This document shows positions 24,292 through 36,967 of a DNA stretch of 64,000 nucleotides, in pieces. The stretch spans positions 186,001-250,000 of the forward strand of contig MVAQ01000002.1 in NCBI GenBank assembly GCA_014825775.1. Direction: 5' to 3'. The translations under genes were made by a program, and so were the position numbers. Position 1 is the first letter of the stretch, and the number at the start of each line of letters is the position of its first letter. The DNA comes from Krasilnikovozyma curviuscula. Taxonomy: Eukaryota > Basidiomycota > Tremellomycetes > Cystofilobasidiales > Mrakiaceae. The notes under the pieces are model-generated. The model saw nothing but the letters and a program-made list of their open reading frames with translations. It did not search any database and was not told the origin of the DNA.

Positions 24292-26089
24292 CTAGAAGTC
24301 AGCTGTAAAAAGTGAACAAAAAAATGGTCAGTTTCATTGTTTCAAACGCGGCGTGGCATATACAAACTTGTCGACGCGTCCGAACAAGATGCAGAGGAAA
24401 CGAAGAACTCACGGAAAAGCGGACCGTGTGGGTCTGGACCTGGCATTCCGTATTCACTCGTATCAGCTTCTGCGTAGCGATCAAATCTGGAGGGAAAGAG
24501 TAACAATCAGCGCTCGGGACCCATCACCCAGCGTCTAAAAGGAAAGCCGAAGACTCACTGGCTAGTATCACCATCACCATCAATTTTAGGAACATAAGGT
24601 GCCGGGATGTCTCTTCTGTAGAGCTTATCCCAGTCGACTTCAGCGAACCAGCCGTGGCCAAAGATATCGTGCGACCCTGAACGCAAGTTACCGAATCTCT
24701 TTGTGAGATCAGACGTCAAGAGGGACCGAAGAAGATCTTTGGATAGCTCATCAAAGTAGGATGGGTATCTGACTTTTCCGGCAATGATCTTCTCGTAGAG
24801 TCTCATTGGGTTGCCGTCTTCCGTGAAGAACGGCGGATAACCAGCCTGAGACGATGACCGAAAATTGATATGCATCAGCATGACCACCCCACTTCAAGCC
24901 AGGACGCGAGATACAAAAGGAAACTTACAAGCATTTCAAAGATGAGAACGCCCAGAGCGTACCAATCGACACTCTTGTTGTAACCTTTACTCTGCACTAC
25001 TTCAGGAGCAAGATAATCGGGAGTACCACAGAGAGTCCAAGTGATATCTGGAACCAGCTTGGCGAAACCGAAATCGGTTATTTTGACATGTCCATCAGCA
25101 CCAAGCAGGATGTTTTCGGGCTTGAGATCTCGGTAGATGATGTCGAGCGAGTGTAAGTAGTCGAGGCCAAGCGCGACCTCTGCCGCGTAAAACTTAGCCA
25201 CAGAGTTAGGGAATCGCTAGAATTGTGGAAAGAAAGTTGATTACATTAGATTGAAACTGATGCGAGAGTCAGAAGACGAAGGGATAAAGAGGAACGCGAC
25301 CTACCTGACTCTTTCTCAACAAACTGAACAACTCTCCACCAGCGACAAAGTCCATGACCATGTACAAATTCTTCGAGTCCTGGAAGGTACCCCAGAGATT
25401 GACGAGGAAAGGATGCCGGACTCTGACCAACATCTCTCTTTCCGAGTTGGTGTGTTCGACTTGCTTCATGCGGACGACCTTTTCTTTTCCGAGCACCTTG
25501 ACGGCGTAGAACCTCGAGTTGTGCTTCGACTTGACCAAGTGCACACGACCGAAGGATCCTGTTCCAAGACTGTTGTGATAAACACATGTCAGGACACGAC
25601 GAAGGAAAGGAAAAGTTTATTAGCGTTATCTGAAACAAATTAAAACGCGGATCATCACAAACAAGGAGGAGCGGCGACGAAAAAAGGCGTTAGGGACTTA
25701 CGTTCTCTCGACATAAAAGTCTGCCAGTGCGTATTTGCCAGCCGTCTTACGAACGGTGCCCTGTGATGTGGGCGCTGTGGGGACGCTGACGCTTACGGCG
25801 AACACTTTTTCAGCAGGGCGCTCGGGGCTTCCAGGTGGGCTTGGAAGTGAAGTTTGTTGCTACACAATGACAAGCAGAGAACGCTTATGTGGTTAGTTTA
25901 TCATAGTAGCGGCGATCGAAGGAGCTGCAGCGTTACCTGTTGTATCGGCTGCTGGATGTGGTTCTGCTGGACGTATTGGTTGTGAGGGGTGACATTGATA
26001 GTAGGGATGGGTGATACCGGTTTGCTGCCAAAGTGACCACGGTGCAGCTTTTCAGACACCCTCGAGAGCAAGTCTCTATCAGAACCCAT
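24292..26089 (-). CDS. PKA1: cAMP-dependent protein kinase catalytic subunit
   Basis: The start at 26089 ([16 protein letters not shown]) leads into a Gln/Pro-rich N-terminus. The AGC kinase core then shows [37 protein letters not shown], the activation loop [14 protein letters not shown], and the AGC tail [16 protein letters not shown]. The Thr of WTLCGTP is the PDK1 site in PKA. The protein should end LFPDF, giving the FxxF hydrophobic motif; this needs a final 11-nt exon (24292-24302). If that last intron stays in, the frame reads LFREFF and runs on. Family knowledge: cAMP releases the catalytic subunit from its regulatory partner, controlling growth, mating, capsule and morphology in fungi. 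A 1.25-kb upstream region is presumably regulatory. Confidence 0.93.
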
Positions 26090-27340
26090 TGAAAGTGCCA
26101 GGACTACAGAATTTGACGGACGGGTGGGCGGTTTTGAGGGACTTCCTTCGCAGATCTAATGGAACTAACACAAAGCCAGCTGGAGATGTGAAAACGAGGG
26201 TGGTCAAGCTGTTATAGCTGCTGGAAAGCGATACTGGGCTGCTGCTGCTGGGCTGCTATGTGGTGGATGAGATTCAAACTTGGATGAGGGTTGGATGTAA
26301 AAGGAGAGGAAGAGAGCGGACTCTCTGGTAGGAAGCAAGTCCATCTTCGTAAAGGCGTTTATCGAACCGAGACCTTGTTTTAGATGGTTGACTTAGGACG
26401 CTGCATTTGGCTGGGCACATCGCCGCGACAAAAAGGTGAGCGGATATGGAACTTGGTCTCACCTTGAATTTTTTTTTAATTACCTAGCAAGCATAGGTTC
26501 AAAGGACACAAGCCTGTATGCCAGTCTGGAAGGGGCTTTTTGGTACCTTCCCCCGCCCAGCGTGCTGCGATGTGATGGAGGTACCTGTTTACTTTTTGCA
26601 CCTACCTGCCTTTTCGGGCGCGATCCCTAGGCGGAATACATCGCGTCGGAAGGAAAGTGCTACCTCCCTGCTCTGCTGGCTTCTCTGCCTTAATGAAATG
26701 AAAGAGAACAAAGGTACCTTCTGACCTCCTCCGTCGCAGTCCCTCAAAGTCCCGCGTTACAAGTGTTTATGTTAAAAGGCGCAGCCTAGCTATCACTGGC
26801 TGCATCGCCACCTGGACCTGCAATCTGCTCGAAACTCATCGCCACGTTTCGTTCGCAATGTTGCAACCTTTCATAAGACGGAAAATACAGAATTCAAAAG
26901 GATACATGTGTGTGATGGAAGCGACGCCATTCGCGTGCTGGATTGGGTTTCTTCCGACAGTCAAGAAGAGAGAAGTGGAACGGGAAAGTGGTGATACCTG
27001 TGTAGATTTTTACAGGCAATGGAGGGACGGTTGTTCGTTAAGATAATAAATGAGTAAAGAAGTGATCAAAGAGATAATACAAGCAAGTTAGAAGGGAATT
27101 TGGATACAGTAAATGATCAGAAAGCAATCGACACTAAGCACTCTCTTTTCTTGCGAATACAACTTATGGGTGGTGATTGGCTTGACGCTATCTTGTTATT
27201 ATTGGCTGCGACTGATGGCGAAAAGGGGGAGCGTCTCGGATTTCGAGGACTGTGACCAGGGGAGCGTCAGGACAGTCGTTCTGTAAGGACGCAATAAAGG
27301 GGGCAGATAAATAGATAAGCTTACTCTTCATTGCGTCAAA
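26090..27340. other. 1.25-kb intergenic region upstream of PKA1
   Basis: This stretch lies between the PKA start and the F-box-like gene stop, both minus strand. No protein-coding pattern was found. It likely holds the PKA promoter and leader, and the 3' UTR of the next gene near 27340. Confidence 0.45.
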
Positions 27341-30178
27341 CTAGATTTTCCTCTTCTTTCCGTCAACACCAGATGCACTCCCGTTCTCTCTTTTCTTTGA
27401 CCTCGTCGCCTCGTCCCTCTGACAAATCGAACAATCACACCTCATCAGCGGCTCGCAGACGTGTTCCCAGATCTTCATCAATGCTTCTCTTGCATCGCTC
27501 GACACATCCTCGTCTCTCACTGGTATGCACGGTAGAGGTTTGATGGATGGAGCATTGTGGATAGGTGGAAGAGTTGGAGATGCGGAGGTTGGAGGAGTAG
27601 ATTGGTATGTGTTAGAGTTGTAGGATGTGATTGAGGATGTCAATGAAGAAGACGTATCGGATGGTGAAGGTGGTAAAGGTCCGATAATGGGTGACGTTGG
27701 AGCGGTGAATATATCTTCAGCCTGTATGACCGTGTTTTCGTCCGACGACGTCGAGCTTCTGGAAAATAGTTGTTGGAGTGGATGACCAATTAAGTTGGCA
27801 TGCTGTAGCCCTACTTGGGTTTGTCGTTGTCGCTGCTCCATTTGAGAATGATGAGCACTCTCCAGCCCACCAGGAACCCAGCACTCTTTGTTCCTCAGGA
27901 ACTGCAATAAGTCCGTTGGTGTCATCCTCTGTAACTGTCTTTGCAGGGCAAGTCTACCTTGAGCAGTTGAAGGATCACTGATGATAGCCAAGAAGAAACA
28001 GATCTGCTCAAGGGGACATTTCAAGCAATCGTAAAACGCCTGATTGTAGAAGACACTCAGGTTGAACTCTTTGTGCACTCGATCTGGTGGAGAGACGGCG
28101 TTGACAAACAATGGTGGCACTAGATGATCATCGACCATTTTGGGATGAGCTTCAGATACGTTGGGTTGAGCAACCATGATTGCCTGAAGCGGTGGTGGTA
28201 GTACAGGAACCAACAGGCCTGAAGGAGCGAGCTTAGAGGCCAATGGACCACTTCGCATGAACTGTTCATTTGGACTCATCCACCATCCGGCGATGACTCG
28301 AGCAACCACGTATTGCTGAATAGCAGCTTGTTTGGCTCTCCATTCAATAGTGCGAGCAGTGAGGGTAGTGTAATTTCCATAGGTGTTGTCGTCGGATTCT
28401 TCTTCGTCCTCAGACTCATCTTCCTCATCATCGTACCCCATTTCACTCCCCGAATCCCACTCGTCCCGTTCAATATCTCCTTCTTCATCGTAAACTGACT
28501 GCAGAGGAGCAGGGCACTCGCTGATCATCTCGTCTAAGGTTTCTTCGTCCGCCGAATCTATAAAGACATCAAGACCGTCGCCCTCTGAGCCATCTTGGCT
28601 GCTTCTCATAGTGCGAAGCTTGTCACGCTTGAAATCTAATCGTTCTTCAACATCCAATTGCTGGATGGCAGCGGTTGTGGTTCGTGAAACTTTGACTAGA
28701 GCTGCTTGAGGAGAAAATTTTAACCTTTTGTTGGTATCGGGAATGTCTGCTTCGGCCTGTGAGTAAGTCCTTCCTTTGTTCCGTTGGGGCACCAGAACTG
28801 GAGCAGCAATTCTGTTGTAAGTTACTGGAGATGGTGGTGGGGGAGGTAGTGTAGGGTGTAAGGGAGCGATGGGTAACAAGCGAGGATTGGACGGTGACAC
28901 CGTGTTTTGTTCAACCTTCTCAATAGGAAGCGAGAGGTTCAGAAGGCTGGGATTTAAAACTGGTGGTGGTGAGGTTGATTGCTTCTTTTCTACTTTCCTG
29001 GCTTCAATGACAGTATAAAGAAGTTGGGAGTAAGATGTACAGCTGGCTAACCACTTGTGAAGCACCACTTCTTCGACGACAGCTTCGGCGGACCCAGAGG
29101 CTAACTCAATATAGCCTCGAACTGATTTGTCGTCCTGCAGTGTGAGCTCCATCTTTCGCTCTGCGAGAAGGTCTCTGATAACGTCCTGTCGGCAGCTTGG
29201 ACATGACGTCTGAGGGCCACGGCCCCATAGACTGAGGTCCTTATCCCGCGTTGGACCATGGTAGAAGCGAGTCCAGGGAATCGTGAGGCATTTGACGCAG
29301 AATGACTTGGCTCTGTGTTGTTTGCAGACTGGGACTACGGCGTGGTGCGGAGTATGAACCCAGGTTTCAGAAATGGTGAATCGTTGTTCGCCGACCAAAC
29401 AGATCCAGCAGATGTTAGCTACGTATTGATGAGCAGTGTGAAAGGTCTGCTCCGGGCTTATTCCCATGCGGCCAGCGAAAGTGAACATGAAATTGAACCA
29501 AAAGTGACTGGTGTCAACTATTGCAAATGGGAAGTTAAACACGGTTAGGAAGAGTTAAAACCCAAGAGCAATCAAAGAACAAAGATCGATACAAACCTGC
29601 GTACTTCCACTGCCTGCAAACACTCCTCAAGTCTGCGGCTACGCTCAGCTGCCTTAACTGACGCCAGACGTTCCATCGGTACATAGCCAAGCTTGGGTTA
29701 TGATGATGGAGCTCTTGAAAACATGATGGTAGTGCTGGAGCCAAGGGAGGGTTGAAGAACTCGTAGTCCAAGAGCATGTCGACGATTTTGCTGCAGTGGG
29801 TGTGTTTTCCACATGAGATAAGGTGAGAGCAGCCAATTTTGGAGTGCAACAAGACAGTAAGCAAGGAGATACATGTCAGAACAATTACTCAAAGGAATCG
29901 AAGGCCTTGGAGAGTCGTTCCGAATGGTAAACTGACCGAATGATTTCCCAAGGCAAACGAGCCCACATGCTGATAGAACTTTTGCCTTTACCATTTCCCT
30001 TCCTGGCCCCCGCCATGACAAGACCCATCTCTGCCATCATTAGATTATAAGGGTTCCTCACAACCACTGCTGGCCTCGTCCCGCTGCCACCACCATCGTT
30101 CCTGCTGCTGCTGTGGGGATCAGGTCCGACTGATGCTGCTGCTGCTGCTGACGACGCGTTGTCAGGGGTCTGCTGCAT
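27341..30178 (-). CDS. F-box-like protein with cysteine-rich and acidic regions
   Basis: Three exons (30178-29937, 29790-29597, 29517-27341) give 870 residues. After an Ala/Ser-rich N-terminus with a short poly-Ala run, an F-box-like start appears (WARLPWEIIRKIVDMLL) across the first intron, then WRQLRQLSVAADLRSVCRQWKY. Several Cys pairs follow (ICWICLVG, FCVKCLTIPW, TSCPSCRQD, and CDCSICQRD near the C-terminus), which suggests bound zinc. A highly acidic block sits mid-protein (DDEEDESEDEEESDD). Family knowledge: F-box proteins link substrates to SCF ubiquitin ligases. The F-box assignment is by eye and only partly convincing; the rest of the protein I do not recognise. The C-terminus ends in a basic GKKRKI, a possible nuclear signal. 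Confidence 0.7.
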
Positions 30179-30628
30179 CTACGACACCCCCGTTCGTTCG
30201 AGCAGATCCACTGCCTGTGTACAAAACACTGGTATCCTTTAGGTGGGTATTAAACCTGGTTGTTGTTGTTGATTGAGTGATGGCTACTTATCGCCTTTTT
30301 CAAATGGATTCCTGACCAGGCACGAGTAGAAATGTGTGGCGACAACCAAAAATGTCAACCGAAAAATGTCTGTTTCAACAAGAAGACGAACGGTTCTCAT
30401 TTGTTCACTAACCTGCTCAGCGTGAAAAGCCTATCGTTAGCAAGCTCATTTGAATAGCGAATGTGTTAGAGCGCAGAAGAAGGTCAATCACCAGTTGTCT
30501 CAGCAGACAAAGGGAAAGGTGGCGACGACCCTAAGTGAGCCATCTTCAATAGTCTGGACTTGCAGGAGGAGATGTGTTTACGTCGGGCGCAAAGCAGAAA
30601 GGAGGTAAACCGTTCTTCATCTACCGTT
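30179..30628. other. intergenic region
   Basis: About 450 bases between the F-box-like start and the ABC ATPase stop, both minus. It contains the F-box gene promoter; a GTT-repeat-like patch (TGGTTGTTGTTGTTG near 30255) is the only simple sequence noticed. Confidence 0.4.
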
Positions 30629-32695
30629 CTATCTTTCGTCCTTCTGTACAACTCTCCCGGCTTCTAGCTTCAAGACCAGCCCTTGATCTTGACCCCAAGG
30701 CCGTTCGCCCTCCCAGTGTCCCACCCATACAATCGCAATCTCTTGACCCAGAGAATGGATGTACGCCCGACATCGCGCAATGGTAGTCTCTTCCATGAAT
30801 GCGAAAGGCTCGTCTAGAATAAGTAGTTTAGGCTGTAGGGCCAAAATACAATCAGTTTTTGGAACAGCTGTGACAGCTGACCGAGCATTTCGAGATTGTG
30901 ACAACGTACCTTTGCATAAGCTGCTCTGATAAACAGCACCAAACTCTGTTCCTCTGCAGTGGCTTCAGCGAATGGTAACTTGAGAATGTCATTTACCTCT
31001 ATGTCAGTCTTCCAGAACCACCGACAGAGCTTGACGATTTCTTCCTTCTCCTCGTCTGACACCGGTCGTCGGGAATAACCACCCCAAGAACCAGTTGCGA
31101 TCGATTCGAGAACAGTGAGGTTTGTTCGAGGGAAAGACTTGAATATTTCGGGTGACGTATGACCTGAGAAAGAAAGACAAATGTCAAGAGGTCAGTCAAG
31201 TGGAAAAAAAATGGCATGGAGAGTAAAGGGCTGCCCCACCGGTTAGCGATGCTAGGATAGGAGTTGCTGTTGCTCTTCTAGGTTTTCCAAATAGGATAAG
31301 ATTGTCGGCTGGGATGGAATATGAACGAGGGTGGTCCCCAAGGAGAAGCGAGAGAAGCGTTGTTTTTCCTGATCCATTGTGCTGCAACAAGGAATGAAGA
31401 CTTAGCGACATCTAACGAGAGGCTTGTTCTTACAAAATTATTTACTCCTTGAAGATGCCATCGATCACCAAGCCTGATGTTGAAGGTCACGTCGTCGAGA
31501 ACCTACAGATGGCGCCGCGATTAGAATCGACCAGGAACAACGTTGATAGTTGCTCACCTTGTTTGAGCCATATGATACATCAACAGACTTTGCATCGACG
31601 ATCACTTCACCCTCGCCGTTTCCCCACTTTGTAACGTTCCCCATCGCATCCTGCGTCTTCGGAGCATCCTGCAAGAACTTCTGCTTCTTCTGCTTCCACC
31701 AAACCTTCTCATCTCCCTTCTTACCCCATAGCAGGTCTTTTTTCTCAGAGTCCGCAATAACTACGTCTGTCGCCCAGTCTGGGAGATCTTCTCCCCCTCG
31801 AACGACAAGCACGATCTTGCTCTCACCGGAGTGATGAACCTCCGCAAGCGCTTCTCCAATTTCTTTCCTTCCCACAGGATCAAGACCCGCAAATGGTTCT
31901 TCAACAATCAGAAGATCGGGCTGACAGACAGCAGATAGGTCAGAATAAAACGCAAGGACGAGAGAAGCTACGAGACTCAGCATCAAGCGCTGCCGAGGGC
32001 GGAACACCCTAGGTTGACAGCAGCCAATGAAGAGCACCCACTTTTGAAATAAGAGCCAAAAGAAGTCTTCCTCTTCTTGTTTGTCCGTTTGACAAGCCGA
32101 CCCACGGAACGTCCAACAGTTTCCTCACTCCAAGTTTCCTAGCAACCCGCTCAATATCATTCTCTTTGGGTTTAGGCTTCAGAGGGAGTTCCATTACTCT
32201 ATCGTAAAGAGTCTGCCTGTCCTCTTCTAGTAGATGGTGATACCGTGCTGTATAATCTTCGAATTCCCCTGATTTCGACGTTTGAGCAAATGAAAGGTGC
32301 ATTACGTGTGGATTTTCGCTGAATGCTGGAAACCTCCCAGGTGGTGGAACCCGAGGTGACAGACGGTGATGATCCATGAGAAGCTTAGAAATTTAAACAA
32401 AAGTTGATATTTTCAGTTTTGAAGGACCCAGGAAGTAGTTTTTTACCCCACTCACCTCGACCAGCCTATTCCTTCCTTCTCGTCCTCCTACAACTACCCA
32501 AGCACTGCCGTCTTTCATTTCCCACCCAAAATTCTTGAAAATGGCATCACTTTCCTTATTGTCACCAAAGTTGAAAACGGACGTCCCACTCGGTATCCTG
32601 AAGTAAGGCAGGGTGGATGTCCACCTAGAAGATGTCAAACTGCGCAGGAGAGAGGCAGACCATCTCGGTGCTCGACTTGAAAGAACGGTAGTCAT
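30629..32695 (-). CDS. soluble tandem-NBD ABC ATPase, ModF/YDR061W-like, possibly mitochondrial
   Basis: The N-terminus (MTTVLSSRAPRWSASLLRSL) is basic, Ser-rich and lacks acidic residues, like a mitochondrial presequence. Two nucleotide-binding domains follow and no membrane domain. In NBD1 the P-loop position reads GREGRNRL, the signature is LSNGQ, and Walker B reads LLIVEEPFAGLDP. In NBD2 Walker A is GHNGSGKTT (joined across an intron), Walker B is LLILDEPFAF, and the signature region reads FAEATAEEQS. A His in WVGHWE can serve as the NBD2 switch. The closest type I know is the uncharacterised yeast YDR061W and bacterial ModF group. Function is unknown. The first exon ends LVE with donor GTGAGT and resumes at LLMDHHRL. 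Confidence 0.82.
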
Positions 32696-32976
32696 CCAAA
32701 CAGTGGGTGGTAGTTCGAGTCACCGTAGCTCGCCTCGGAAAGCACAGAAAAGGCGCGTTCCGAACTGCCGACTTCGATGATTATTGTCGCTTTTTTGTAC
32801 TCAGGACTTAGATAAATACCCCAAGAAAGTGTTACAGGCTTAGGTTGCTGAAGAGATAGAAGCTACTCTTTCTTGTGGTCTGTAATCATTTCCCATGTTT
32901 TGCAGTGCAACACAACTCTATCTTCTTCTGCTTGAATTCCAAATCTGAAAATATATGCTAAGGTAGACAGACGTGA

Positions 32977-34933
32977 TCACTCTTCTTCCTCTTCGTTTTC
33001 TCCTTCGAATTCTTCTTCTATGTCGAAGTCCTCCTCGTCAAACTCACCATCGACATCTTCACTGTCACCGTCCTCCTCATCACCATCCTCCTCCTCGGCG
33101 TCTTCCTCCTCATCATCTTCCTCATCATCTTCCTCCTCATCTTCATAGCTGATCCCACCCCACTCTTCTTCATCTGATTCTTCGTCTTCCACAGCGTCGC
33201 CGCTGGCTGATGTTACTCGGTCACCTTCAGCAAGAGTAACACAGGTCAACCTCGTGCCTCTGGTATCATAGTTGGCCACAGGACCAATCAAAGGGAACTG
33301 TTCGCCTTCCTCTTCCTTCTTCTGGTCTGTTCTGGTTGGGATCGAGGACAAGTTGTACAGGTTGATGAAGCCGTCAGACGAGACGGACGTAAGGAGGGGG
33401 GCGGTCCCTGGAAGAGCCAAAATCGAGATAGCCTTCACTCTGGAAAAGAGAATGTGGGTATGAGACAAATATATAGAACAGTTAAAAAAAAAAGAAAAAA
33501 AAGCTTACCTATTGGTGTGACCAGCAAAGATCGCTACATCAACCCACTCTTCGCCTTCCCCATCCTTGTCAGCACTAGCCTCCTTCCTGAACACTCTTAC
33601 GGCCCCTTCTTCAGTAGATGCCAGAAGCAGCTCTTCTTCGGTATCATCGCCGACGTGACGCGTGTAAAACTGGAAATCGTGGAATCGCTTTGGGTTGGTG
33701 AGCTGGAACAGAGGGGTCATCTCGACCGAGTACAGTTCAATAGACTTGTCTGCCAGGATGGCAAAAGACTTTCCGTTTGGGGAAAATTTGATAATTTCAC
33801 CCTCTAGAGACAAAAACAGATATAAGATCAGTTTGAGTTTCTCTGAAGAAGTTGAAGAACGCATTGTTTACATACCTCCGCCAATCTTGACTGAACCTGT
33901 TCCTTTTCCTCTCATCAAATCCCACATTCTCACAGTCTTATCAGATCCGAGACTAAGAGCAACCTTTCCAGTTGGGTGGACAGCTACGGAGTTGACTCTG
34001 CCTGTGTGACCCTTGAAGGATCGCAGGACGGACCAATCTCGAGTTCTGAAAAGCGAAATCGTGGCGTCGTCTGAAGTTGAGAGCAAGTGGGTGGGGGTTG
34101 GGAAAGTGAGAGATGTTATTGATCCTAGAAAAAACATGCAAGAGTCTGATTAGGATCTGTTATGAATAAGCTCTAGCGCAAGGCTGAAAATTTAACTGAC
34201 CGGCGTGCTGCACAAGACCTCCGACTTCCTTTCGCCTTCTCAGATCCCAAATCTTCACGACCTCATCTGTACTACCACTAGCCAGCCATTTCCCACCTCC
34301 AGGACTACAAGCGACGGCTTTCAGACTTGAAACATGCGCCGGGAAGATGAAGATTGGGGTTAAGGTGTATTCGAAGGCTTCCAATTCTTCTGGGGTTGCA
34401 TCTGGACTTGGGAATGTACCCTCTAGACCATACAAAAGCTTCTCATATGATCCAGCAATAACTTTGAAGGTCTTTGGTAACAATGGAGCTTTACTTTCAG
34501 CTGCAGCTGGTTTTGAAGAAGTTGAAGCCGCTGATTGTTTCGACTTGGCCTCCTGCACAGTGTTCGGTCTCACAGATGGCTCAGGTTTCTTGTTAGACTG
34601 CGGTTTTCCATTAAGTTTCTTGTTGTTGGGCTCTTGTTTGAATGAAGAGGGTCCTCCTTGGCCAAATTGTGGCTTCTTTCCTTCAAAGTTCTTCTTCTCA
34701 CCCCTGTTCGGCTTCTTGAAAGCAGATCCAGCATTATCTCTCTCCTTCCCTTTACCCTTGTTGCTTCCACCTTCGAACTTGACCTCGGTCTTTGCCTTCT
34801 TCTCCGGTCGTGGAGTTCCAACCTGCGTTTGAGGCCTCTTCTCGCCAGACTTTCCTGGTTTCATGGCCGATTTCGTGGGGGCTGATAGGGATGAAGAATT
34901 TCCAGTGAGAGGAGCTTTTCGTTTTGGGGCCAT
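32977..34933 (-). CDS. MAK11: WD40 protein Mak11/PAK1IP1, 60S ribosome biogenesis
   Basis: The start at 34933 opens a Lys-rich basic extension of about 150 residues (MAPKRKAPLTGNSS...). WD repeats follow: VIAGSYEKLLYGLEG, LASGSTDEVVKIWDLRRR, LLSTSDDATISLFRTRDW, VALSLGSDKTVRMWDLM, IIKFSPNGKSFAIL, and a last repeat ending GFINLYNLS. The GSYEKLLYG opening and the ALSLGSDKTVRMW block are characteristic of PAK1IP1/Mak11. The C-terminus is a long Asp/Glu tail. Family knowledge: Mak11 acts in nucleolar pre-60S maturation and, in animals, binds PAK1. The charged N- and C-terminal extensions are longer than in the animal protein as I remember it, and would suit nucleolar RNP binding. Confidence 0.88.
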
Positions 34934-35154
34934 GGCTGCAAATAGTCTGCGATGATGTCGTCCGTTTCAGCTTTCAGCGAACTGCAGAAAATCTTCTGCG
35001 TGCTTGCGCCACTGGGTTTCTCGTTGATTTCTACTACGACGAGGAATATGCATCGAGGGAATTAAGGATAATATCTAAATTGAAGTACTAGTTTCAAGGA
35101 GAAAGGCGAAGTTTTATCTAAACTACAGATCTGAGAACAGCGTCGCAACTTGAT

Positions 35155-36967
35155 CTAATTCGACCAGAAATGATAATTGTAGTTGTACGTGACAGGGTTG
35201 TCAATGAAAGTGAAATCACTAGGAGAAACACTCGTCACCTCCGCTCCATTTCTGCTAAGAGAAGCGCTAATCCCGGATCCTACGACGAGCGGAAAGGAGA
35301 GATGGGTGACACCCGCATCCACTTCAAACGTTTGAGATGTGGAGCCTGCTGAGAGGGTGACGGATGCTGCTTCAGTAGCGAAGATCAAAGCGAAGAAGGA
35401 GTTGATTTCCCAGAGGTAACCGGTCCTGCCAATCGACCCGTCTCGGTCAGTGGATGTCAAAGTTGTTTGATCAACACAGAAACTCACTCCACAGCGTCGC
35501 TACCTGATTGATAGTTACCGTATGGCTTACTGACAGGATCATCACTAGCAGTGGCATCGTTTGTGTGTGGTCGACTCTGGAGGAAGATCCTGTCAGTGGT
35601 GATGGAAGGGTAAGATCCAGTTTTGAAAGCTTCCGCATAGTAGCCGTTGACATCGAGGAGAGGTGTGTGGTCGAAGTCCGGTAAGATCCAAGGAACAGTC
35701 TGTCCAGAGATGATGGGACCAATATATGAAGATTCACCATAGTCGTTCCTGTTATCGACAGGAGCATCTTAGACCGAAATCAGAGATAGCAAAGGGCAAC
35801 CGACTTACCATGTAACAAGCTCAACCAAGTCAAGTTTGTCTCTGTTGGCGATCAAAAGCTCCCATCGATGGGCAAGGAGAAAGTCGTCGGAGTAAAGGAT
35901 GTAGTTCTTATTCCAGGAGTCGGCGCCGTAGTCTGTGAGAACCAAGGTCGCATCAGTCTGTTGATCCAATTGGGAATAAGCAAACCTTACGAGTGTAGAA
36001 CAGTGGTGAAAGAGCACCCATATAGCTTTTGTTTCCCATTCTCTCAATCCAGTAATCGTCAGAACTGAAAGTTACGTTGGAATCTACATCGCGGAGTGAT
36101 GGCTTCAGCGCTGGAATACTAGTTTAGAATAGAACTTTTAGACCCACCGCCAACTGGCCAACCAGTTACCCATTCAAACACCCCATCAAGAGTGAGCATA
36201 TCTCCAAATGTCGAGTAATAGTTCAACATTCCTGGGACAAAGTAGGGGTAGGAGCCAATTGCGTCGTAAAGTGGGACTTTCACGGCGCTTCCCCAGGCTT
36301 CATCCCACGAGAGTGAGGTTCCCCAGGTACACGCATCGCCTTCGAAACTCGAAAGGATAGATCGACCGTCGTATTTGGCAGCATTTGGATGTTGTAACCA
36401 GGTAGTGCCCAGACTGACGAGGATATCAGCGTCCGACGATTCTGTGCAAGGGAAGACGCTCATGTCGAAGGAAAGGAAGATGGAAAAATTGTCACCGAAG
36501 GCTTCCGCTGCTGCATAGGCAAGAGCAAGTTGGCCAGAAGTTTCCGCCTTTACGAAATATGGATTTAGTACAGGGATCGTGAGACTGTGATGACACACAC
36601 TTACAGTTGGATTCAGAGTCTCGTCGCCCAAGTTGAGAGCGAAGCCATCTATACCCCCCTGATTCGCCAAAGTGATGTGGGTTGTCCAATCATCCTGAGT
36701 AAATCCGTAACTGGCAGACATCATGAAGTGGGTATAGACCCCTATCATGCCGCAAAGGTACGTAAGACGGCAGGATCGGAAATGTTAACAGGGCCGGAAA
36801 TTCGACTCGGACATGCCTTTATTTCCAGTCACTGTACTAGTTGCATCACGTTCAGCTAGCCTTTGCTGACGAGACGTATGTGTTGATCTTCTGGGTTTGT
36901 AATGAGCTTGAACACTACTCGAAAGAGCGAGCGAAGCTAGAAGGAGTGTGGCAGGGAACGGATGCAT
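35155..36967 (-). CDS. secreted GH71 alpha-1,3-glucanase (mutanase)
   Basis: A signal peptide (MHPFPATLLLASLALSSSVQA) starts at 36967. The GH71 catalytic region follows: VYTHFMMSASYGFTQDDW, GIDGFALNLGDE, FLSFDMSVF, SILSSFEGDACTWG, then YIGPIISGQTVPW and a C-terminal beta region (LSAGSTSQTFEV). Family knowledge: GH71 enzymes cleave alpha-1,3-glucan of fungal walls, for cell separation or remodelling. Five or more introns are visible. The first is uncertain: a GTACAG donor after ERDAT and the acceptor GATAG before GTCTATACC fits best. The gene is divergent from the GPI glycoprotein gene, with about 740 bases between starts. Confidence 0.85.
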
